DNA of 64,000 bases from Symbiodinium natans (lineage: Eukaryota; Sar; Dinophyceae; Suessiales; Symbiodiniaceae): assembly GCA_905221605.1 (NCBI GenBank), contig CAJNDS010002520.1, positions 62,001 to 126,000 on the forward strand, in the 5' to 3' direction. The notes beneath the pieces are model-generated. The model ran no database searches and was not told where the DNA came from. It saw only the letters and a list, made by a program, of their open reading frames with translations. Positions within the stretch are counted from its first letter, which is position 1, and every line of letters starts with the position of its first letter. This document shows positions 42,301 to 52,100 of the stretch, one piece after another. Both the position numbers and the translations under genes were made by a program.

Positions 42301-45300
42301 GGTATGACCTCGTTGAGGGGCATGCTATGGCTCCAGATGGGTTGTCCTGCAGGGTCTTTCGCGTACCCAAACCGCTATGTACATGCAGGTCCCGAGAGTA
42401 ACCCCCTAGACTCAGACCCCATATCCCGGATAGCAATCAAACTCCCTGAGCCTTGAGAAAGCAACATGAGACCCTAAAACCGTCTCAATCCACAACCCCC
42501 TACCTCAAGCCCTGCCCCCACCGTTCAGGGTTGAGCATTCCCCCCCCCCCCCCCCGCCTTGCGAGATTCCCTGCATCCCAGACACCTACGAAAATCCGGA
42601 CCAGAAGACGAACTTTAAAACTTGGGGGCCCTCTTGGGCGAAGCCGCTGCCAGTCGCTGGGCTCCGGGTGTCAGAGGTCATCGGGCATACTCTGTAGGTG
42701 GGGCTTCGGGGCTTCAAGGAACTTAGGTTTCTAGGGTTTCAAGTATTCATAGAGTTTTTGGGAGAGAAACTACTTGACACACAAAACACACCTACCTGCA
42801 TGCACCTCTGGCAGGACACAGGCTCGGTCGTTAGGTTGGACAGAGGGCCTGGTTCAGGGCTTTGCGGGTCAGCCCGAAACGGGAGTCGGATCCTGTGTTG
42901 TCCACTTTGGGGTCCGCACAGGCGTTGATAAATCACTTCAAGCAGATTTCAGGAAGCCCCGTGATACTTGTTTGCCCGTTTGGGGTCTGATGTTCACAGA
43001 GCCAGCACCTTGGTCTAGAAGGGTCTACCCTGCACCCTGAACCCTAAACCCTCGTCTGTGCCACATGGTTGTTGGGCCACCACGCAGACGAGGCACTGGA
43101 GCAGGATCCGGAGGCGCAGATTGTGGGCGTGGGGAGCCCCAGACGTAGGATTCAGAGCCGGTTTGGTTTAGGGTCTGGGGTTTGGGGTTTGGAGTTTGGG
43201 GTTTGGGGTTTAGGGTTTACAGGGTCCCTGGCAGGCAGTGCAGCAGTCCTAGCTGTAAAAAAAGGGCTTACAGGGTTTAGGGTTTATAGGGTCCCTGGCA
43301 GGCAGTGCAGCAGTCCTAGCCGTAAAACAGGGGTTTACAGGGTTTAGGGTTTAGGGTTGGTTTAGGGACTATACGGCTTTAGGCGTACAAGGCATGAACC
43401 TGCAAGGGTTCAGGTACTTGGGGGAATGGCCCTTGTTCTGTTTTCAGGGCGAAAATGTGGATAATTTGTGCCTTTGCTGAAAGCCTTGTCGACAGTTTAG
43501 CTACTTGCCTTTCCAGCCTTGCCTTCGTTTGAAGTTCAAGGCTTGAGTCGTGAATGACAAGCAGGGTTTAGGGTGGTTTAGGGTTTAGGGTTTAGGGTTT
43601 AGGGTTTAGGGTATATCTAGCTGTGAATGACCGACTCAGCTTGAGCATGGCCCAGCTTTGGGTATCGGAGAGCAGGCTTCAGGGTTTCCTTTTGGGGTCG
43701 AAGCTTTCGGGGTCTTCGGGCCTCGGAGACAGGATGCAAAAGGGCTGAGGGCTCAACGGTTCAAGGAAGATGATAGATTCTGATAGATCACACATGGAAG
43801 ACCATCATCCGCACAGCCCTAAAGGGCCCTGAGTCCATCTGAGTCCTCTGGCAACTCAGTAGCTACCAGGCTGGTGCAATTCCTGCACTGGTGAACCTCC
43901 TGGACACGGGCACGTCCGCCGCGAAGGTGCCGGTCAAGTTCGGGGTCCCCCGAGCCACACTACATTCCCCTTAGGGTTTTTTCTGCGTTTTTGACACTGC
44001 AACACCGAAGAGAAGATTAAACCTGCCATTCTCATGATGAAGTCTTCAATAGCATCGTTGGGTTGTAAGGAATACGCGAAAGAAGGGCACCTGAAGTGGT
44101 GCGTCCCCCAAACCCCAAGCCCCACACCTACACCGCAGGTAAACGCCCAAAACCCTAAGCCTTGAACAGCTGTAGGGTCCCAAAAACTACTTGAAGGTTC
44201 ATGGGTACATAACCCGTATATTTACTGTACTTATAGCCTACTTAGGGGACTTATAAGTACAGTTATAGTGGGGGTTAGAAGCCTAAACCCTAAACCCTAA
44301 ACCCTAAACCCTAAACCCTAAACCCTAATCCTAAACCCTACGCTCCGAGTAAGCAGGAGCAAGCCGCCGGTGCTTTGCGCAACCTCTCCAAAAGCTCCGC
44401 GAACCAGGTCGCTGGGCTATGCTTTAGGGTTTAGGGTTTAGGGGTTAGGGTGGGATAATTCTGTCAAAAGGGTGGGATAATTCTCAATTTCCCTTCTTCC
44501 TTGTAAGAGAGCCCACCTAAATGAATTCAAAGGGTTTAAAGCACAAGCCAGGTAGCGCCTTGTACCGTTTACGCCAGCTGTCCTGGTCCTAACTAATATT
44601 GAGAAGGGGAGAACACCTAAGCACCCCTAGACTCTGCACCAACTCCCTAAACTTAAACTGCAATGTGCAGCGATGTGGGAACGATCAACCTTAGAGATCC
44701 TAAGCTTTACCAAGGTTGGGTTTGCGGCTGGAGGACCAGTGTAGGGGCTTCCAGCTTTAACGTTTCAGGGCTTCGTTAAGCTCTCTAGCTCACAAGCGCT
44801 TCGAGAAGTTTGCCAGGCCGTTGAGATTGAGTCTGGAAATTGTGTAAAACTTGTGTAAACATTCAGTTGGTTATAAAGGCACAGTTGAGTGGTGGGAGAC
44901 ACTAAAGCGTCGCAGAAACCACACAAAACTTTTAGCCTGAGGCCCCACAAGGCCATGCATGATGGAGGGCGCATGAAACCTCAGACCCAACATGTTATCT
45001 CGTTTCGTTGTCGCGCTTATCGGGCTCTTGGCTTCATGGGACTAAGACTTAAGACCACCCGCACTGGCGTAAGAGCCCGGGTCAATAGAGAGTGTTTTGG
45101 AATGCCTGTGAGGCAGTGATCGTCAGGGAAGGGGCCATTCACCTCCTGGTACATCTCCTGGCAGCTGGGCGGTTCAGGGGTTAGGGGGCTTATGCGTCGA
45201 AACATGTGGGGCTTTTGCGTGGTTGCCCCAAACTTATTCTCGAAAGTGATTTACGGGTTGCGGGGTCAAGGGTTTCAAGGTAGAGGTGCGAAGAGGCCGG

Positions 45301-48300
45301 GGAATCGGGGTCAGGCGGTGTCTTTGCCATAGCTGAAGTCCGTCATCCAAAGCAGCTGCGCTGTCAAACGGTGTTCCTTCATACCTAGTGCTTCCCAGCA
45401 GACCTCCTGCAAGCTGCTGGTGAGATCGCAGCTATGCAGCTATGCTCCTGTACCCCGATTCCAACATACAGGGTTGCATAAGCGCGGACGCCCCAAAGAA
45501 GGCTGCCCCACTTTCACGCACCCATAGGCCTCATGTTTCTTCCTCTCTTTGCAGCTCCTAAACCCTAAACCCTAAACCCAAAACCAGGCAGAAGCTGGTC
45601 CGATCGGCAAGGAGAACGCCTTGGCGGTGCCATCTCCACAAGAAGTTGCGGAGGTTTTGGGAGGATGAGCTCAGGTTCTGGGTCAGCGGCTCTAAAGCTG
45701 CAGAGGCTAATATGAGGGCTGTGATGAGCTCAGGTTCTGGGTCAGCGGTTCGGAAGTTCTGAAGCTGCAGAGGCACATTAGAGGGTTTAGGAAAAAAGAA
45801 GGGACCCCCGGAAGATAGATCCCCCAAAAGTTGCAGGATTCCCCTCATTGTAAAGGATCCCAATATAAAGTACCCTAATTTTGGAAACCCCCAAACATAT
45901 CTCGCATGTTCTAGGACACTGCGACTAGGTGGCCACGCTTCCCAGGGAGCTGGGCGCGCAACTTGTGGGAGCCGGTCGACACAGACCCATACCAACGAGA
46001 ACCCCTAGGGTTTAGAGCTTATGGGTTCTCAGGGCTCAAAATCGGTAATTCTGACCGGCGTTATGAACCGAAAGAAGCACCATGAATCTACAGGAATCGT
46101 AATATCGTGTTTTTTGACTTTGTCATGCCCTGCTAGGCGGAGAAACTCCGACCCACAGCCCTTGAAATTCAGGTTCTCAGCCACCTCCTGCCCGATGAGG
46201 ATCGGGAGGCATAGGGCTTAGAGGGTTTCAGGCTTGCAGGGAGGGCCTTTAGAAAAAAGAAAAGGAGGTGGGGTTTGGGGTTTCGGGTTTAGGGTTTAGG
46301 GTTTATAGGGTTTAGGGTTTAGGCGAAGCCTGCTGCAAAAGGGTTTGAGGACTCTAGCAATGGATGCTTCACTGCACTGAGAAGTCGGGGAGGCAACGGG
46401 GAAATCCCTAAGCCAGGCGACTATGGTGCAGGTCGGTGTTATCGCGCCGCTGGTGACGGTTCTCAGATACTTGGCGGCAGCCTGACGCTTAGGGAACCAT
46501 GATGCTTGAGATCCAGTCCCTCCATGAAGCCTGTCGCGAGTGTGCTTTGATTGAAACAGGTAGTCAGTTTGCAGGATGCTCACAAGGAGTTGCAGACAAC
46601 TCTTTCATGAGAGTTTTAGTCGTCTTTATGCTCACATCCGTTTTCCGTTGTCAACTTGTCGTGTGGTGGATGTGTGGTGGGGGCCGCCGCCGAGGGTGGG
46701 GGGCGCACGAATGAGGATTCAGCATGTCCGTTCATGACATGACGGGCAAGCCCTGACAGAGCAGCTGAGGATATGGTACTCGAGCCAGTCAGGCACCGTC
46801 CGCCTTCTATACAAGGGGTTCGGGTTGGCGTTGCACTGCATGCCGGGAAAGTGCTTTGTGAAGCATCTAGGTTCAGGGCGTTGGGACCAGATGTAGGCAC
46901 ATGTCGTTTCGTTGCCACGGCATAGCTGCGCAAGCCCTTTCAGAGACTTTGCGTGCAAGAACCAGATGTTCACGGTGAGGAGTATGCCCTGCTGATTCTC
47001 AAGCGCCTCTCCCAAAGTACCGGCAACCAGGACCGTGATGAGTCTCCGGGTTTATGAACGCTTGGGTTTCTGGTGAACGAACTGCGGAACTCTCCTGGCG
47101 CTGTCTCAGCTTTAGTACTTATTGGCATTTTGTAGCCTTTTCAGGTGGGCCACATCAGACCTATTCAGTCAAGCTCCCCAGGGCTCCTCACATCTGGATC
47201 TCTCCCCAAACTCCTTGCTCGGACCGTCGTCCCAAGCCGCCAGAGATGTCCTTAAGCTTTTTCAAATCCCGAGACCTACGAGCTACCCCTTTGCAGTTGC
47301 AGGCCTTGGGGTAGATAAACGTAGAGTCATAGATTATTGGGCTTTAGTCAGTTAGGCAACTGATGGTTTAAATCTTCACTTTCCTTTTTCGCCCCGCCCA
47401 ACACCGGTATAGGTGTTCTTGAGAGGCCTTCATCGCCCAAGCTAGGGCGATTCCGGCGCTGACCTTGCTCTTCAACGCAAGCACGACCTCCAATAGCCAG
47501 GAGCCTGGGGTGTGACAGGGGTTTAGGGTTTAGGGTTTAGGGTTTAGGGTTTAGGGTTTAGGGTTTAGGGTTTAGGGAGGGCAAGGGGTTCGTCGTTCGT
47601 TCTTTTTCCAACCAGACCACCTAAGGTACCAAAGGGGCGCCATGCCCTCTGTAGCGCGCCCTTCAAGATCGCATTTTGCACGTTCGGAGCCATCGAACCC
47701 TGAACCCTAAGCCGCGTATTATATATATGTATATGTATATATATATATAGTTTTTTTCTGTATCATATGTTAGTATTTACTTTTTTTATGCAGTGTGTTT
47801 GCATCTACACATTCGTAGACCCACATATTTATTTGTCTTTCGCCAGCATGGCCACTGAGTTGAGGGTGTTTCGTTTCAGCGTTATAGGCCCGCAAAAAAG
47901 TTTTCAGGCGTTGCAAGCCTAGATATTAAAGGGTCCGCAGGGCCTTGGGTTAGGTTTAGGTTTTGGATTACGCTTCTTGTTGGTTGTTCAGGGTTGCTGT
48001 AGGGTTGAGGGTTTAGGGTTTAGGGTTTAGGGGTTAGGGTAGCCAAAATAGGAACAATCAGGTGAGTGGCGCGGCCTGTAGGACGCTAGCACCCAGCATG
48101 ATCGCAGCATCTGCGCTGGACACACGTGAGCAGGACAAGAAACTCTTCCACATGTCCAAGGCTGCAAACCGACACCAGAGCTTATCTTGCTTCCTCAGCT
48201 CAGCAGGAGCATGCCGCCGCCATCCTCGAACAACTCGCAGGCAACCGCCAGAACCGTGCAGAGATCATCCAGGCGCGCTGCTTCAAATTTGCAGGGTTTG

Positions 48301-49092
48301 GCTTCTTTGGGAGGGACTTGTGGGTTCAGATTGCACGAGCAAGAGCGCACTTCAGAATTGCCGCTTTTCATCCCAAGTGGTGTCCATCGACACATTCAGC
48401 CCAAGCACCTCTCAAGCTTCATGCCCTTGATGCTGTCCATACCCGAGGCTGGCTCGATTCGTCCCCTGGTCTCCATCCTCACCCAGGGCTGCGCAGAAGC
48501 CAAGGAGAACGCCGCAGGAGCCATGAAGGTCATTTAGTAGGGTACCAGGGGTGCAATCACCAACGTGACCCTGCTTTCCAACAGGATTTAAGTAGGGCTA
48601 AGGTTGCAAGGGCTTCAGGGTTTTCGGCTTTCGCGAGGAAAAGAAATAACGGAATCCCGGCATGCAAAGCCACATGGCATCTCTTGAGGCCCCCCCCTGA
48701 GAACGCTAACGTCAGTGCAGCCAACGAAAAACACATCGGGGGTGGGGGTGGGGGTGGGGGTGGGGGTGGTGGTGGTGGTGGGGGTGGGGGTGGGGGTGGG
48801 GGTGGTGGTGGTGGTGGTGGTGGTGGCGGCGGCGGCGGTGGTGGTGGTGGTGGTCGTGGTGGTGGTGGAGGTGGTGGTAGTGGTGGTGGTGGTCGTCGTC
48901 GTCGTCGTGGTCGTTGTAGTATAGTTCTAGTAGCAGTAGCACTAGCTGTAACAGTAGCAGTAGCAGTAGCCGGCAGCAGCAGGAGGAGGAGGCGCAGTAA
49001 GAGTAGGAGTAGGAGTAATCGTCGTCGTCGTCGTCGGATTAGCATGGGTAGCGGCAGTGGCAGTGGCAGTGGTGGTAGTAGTAGTAGTAGTA

Positions 49093-49130
<38 letters not shown>

Positions 49131-52100
49131 GGTCGTCGTGGTCGTTTTCGTCGTCGTAGTAGTAGTGGTGATGGTCGTTGCTGTAGTTGTTCAAACGGAC
49201 TACAGGAAAGAAGCTGTCTTCGGCCCGCTGAGGAGTCCTTGCGCTGCTGTCCGAAGAGACGGCCAGCCACAGGGCCCTCCGCGAGGTGAAGGCAAGCCAG
49301 CCGTTGGCGAATCTCCTCGTCAGCGGCAGCGCGCGTGGCAAGGAGAACGCTGCCAGGGCCATGGCTGGCCTTGCAACCAACGAAGAGAACCACGAAGCCA
49401 TTGCAGAGACTGAGGCGATCAAGAATTTGGTTGGGGTGTTGAGTGTTGGCACCCCTGCTGCAAAGGCCTTCGCGGCAGGCGGTCTGGAAAGCCTGGCCAT
49501 GCGAAAGAAGCACCAGACAACCATTATGGCAGCTGGTGCCATTGATCCCTTGGTCGCCCTCCTGGCCACTGGCACGCCAAAGGCCAAGGAGAATGCCGCG
49601 GGAGCACTTGGCAATTTAGCCGTGAATAAAGACCAGCTAAGCTGGGAAGTCTGATCCGACGTTTATGCATTCCTTCTCAGGTCCATGTCAATGTGCTGAT
49701 CCAACAGGAATGTGTCAGTTCGTAGAACGGCACCTGCTGATGTTGAAAAACCGGCATGCCTGCGGGTGTCATTCCATGAAGCCTGATTCCAACTTCCGGC
49801 CGCTTGATCTCAGTAAAGAGTCGCTTCTTACAGTCCGATCTCAAGCTGGACACTGAACCTCCCATGAATTCTTAACCCCCTCCCCTAGAGCCTACATGAA
49901 ATTGTGGACACTTGGCCTTAGACCGTGCAGGGTCTACCCTAAACATCCCCTACCCCTTAATAAATGTAAAATGGGGGGGGGGGGGGGGCGCGCATAAATG
50001 CAAAACAATACTTTTTACATTTTCAGGTTTGTGCTGCAGGGTAGGGTAACTAGGGGAGGAAGGTAAGCAATCCCAGGCATATCGCATATCCCAAGCAATC
50101 CCACGCATAGGATTTTACATTTATTGTTTCTCCTCGTCTCCCGAGCCCGAAAATGTAATTTACATTTTCGGCCCCCCCCCATGCTAAGGGGAGGGGGATC
50201 CCTAAACCCTAAACCCTAAACTTTCCCTGAGTCTTGACTGAGATCCTACGGCGTTGGTGTGTAGGTCCAGTGTAGGCGGTGGCCGTGGCTGAAGCGATGG
50301 GCTGTAGGCTGCAAAGCAGGCCCACAGCCCGGAGTGCTCTCAGGACATGCGGGCTTAGGGACGATTCGTCTCACACAGCTGTTGTCTTCTCAGTTGACAG
50401 TTGTTTTGCCTAGTGAAGTTTTACGATTACACAGAAGAGATGGGATGAGATGTGCTCTTTTTGCATCTTCGCCGTGCTTTTGAGCCTGGCGAAATCATGA
50501 TTATGGAGGCATCCTATGACTAGAGATCCCGGCAGCCAGCTTGCGCATACCGTAGAGCCTGGAGTCCAGAATCTGCATCAGACGCGCGAATCTTCAAGAA
50601 TGAGGCGTGGGCGTAAATGTTTGTCATTGGGATAGCTCGGAACACCTCAGGGATCAAAGATGCTTGTGTGAGATGTCCCCGAAGCTCAATTCCACGGCAG
50701 TAGGCGTGGCGTAACAAGGCATCCATGCTGGATGAGCTGGCATGTGTGCAGTAGGGTGGCTGCGAATGAAATCCGTGTCAGCAGAAAGTGTGCCTTGCCG
50801 GAGCCTGCAGAAGGGGTAGCTGTCTGCTGCAAAGGTCTACCCTATATCCTAAAGCCCTGCAAGCCCTCAACCCCTCTTCCCCGTACCCCTGGATTTTGTT
50901 GGCAGACCGAGTTCTGCGCCACATTGGAGGCCCCTCTCAGGACTACTGCAGGATGGTCCGACAGTTAAACCTCAGAGACACAGCAAACCCCTAAAGCCCT
51001 AAGCCTTGGCCAGGCAGGTGGCAATACAAGCCCCTAAACCCCGTGACTTGGAGACTTTAGGACTCTTAAACCAAGAAGGACCCCGAGCCGTCTCAAAACT
51101 GATGTGACGTGTTCTATCAACTTCTGTGTTATCTGCACCAAGCTCAGAAGCTGTGTGTAATGCACGTCTGGAAAACTCAGCAGGAGAAGGCAAGACTGTT
51201 CCAACTTCGGTGCCCAGCGAAATCTTCGTCGAACTTATTGGCTTCGCCCCTATACTCTTAGCGAAACTGTGGTCGCTTGTAGCGAAGTCGTGAGTTGCGA
51301 GCACGATACCGCTTAGAAGCAGCGAGAAGCAGGGAGTTACCAACACAATGATGCTACTGCTTGGGGTCGCTGCCCCGCTTGGCTTGCCGGAGTGTGGGCG
51401 ATGAATCCCCGTGTACAAAAATGTATGATATAAGTGTATATGAAGATAAATAAAAGCAAAATAAGTGAACATATATATATATATATGTACGTGTAGATAG
51501 ATCGGTAGATAGATATGAATACTTTCCACCTTGTACATTGAATGTTTGATCCTAGAACCTACGAGGAGCGCTTGCGGGATGCCACGGTGGCCGCCTCAGC
51601 CAACACGCTGCAAACCTGTGGAGGAAAGCCAAGCTTCGAAAGCCTGCGTACAGTTTATGGGTTTAGGGTTTAGGGTGCAAAAAAAAGGGGTTTAGGGTTT
51701 AGGGTTTAGGATTTAGGGTTTAGGGTTTAGGGTTTAGGGTTTAGCGACTGGCGCGGCCCTCAGTCCTGGCATGAAGCAGCTTCCAGGTTCAAAAGGGTTT
51801 AGGGGTTTAGGGTTTAAGGTTGAGGCTTAGAGAAGGCTCATGGGAGATTGAGGGACTTGAGGGTTGTAGTATATCGGAGAAGTGGGCTTCAAAAGCCCTG
51901 GAGAGGCTCTAGAGGCCCTCTTCTTCGGATCCCTCTCATGCATGATTCCAGGCGCCTCTTGCGCAGATTTGAGGTGATTTCCTTCTCGCACTTCTTGCCG
52001 AGACAGGAGCTCTTGCCCGAAAAGCGCCCCTCGAGAGCGAAGGGCCATCGGTTTTTTGGGGCGTGTGGGCTTCTTTAGTCCAACATCCGATGCAAGTGTG

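Noticed and set aside
48062-48430. 122-codon + strand frame overlapping the ARM exon at 48207
   Set aside because: It runs through the exon in the wrong frame; the ARM frame is supported by repeat homology and phase.
48126-49513. Long frames on both strands rich in Gly/Arg, Pro/Leu or His (387 and 318 codons)
   Set aside because: They are products of the GGT/CGT/AGT triplet satellite. The frames run through verified ARM introns and splice sites and carry no domain outside the overlap with real ARM exons.
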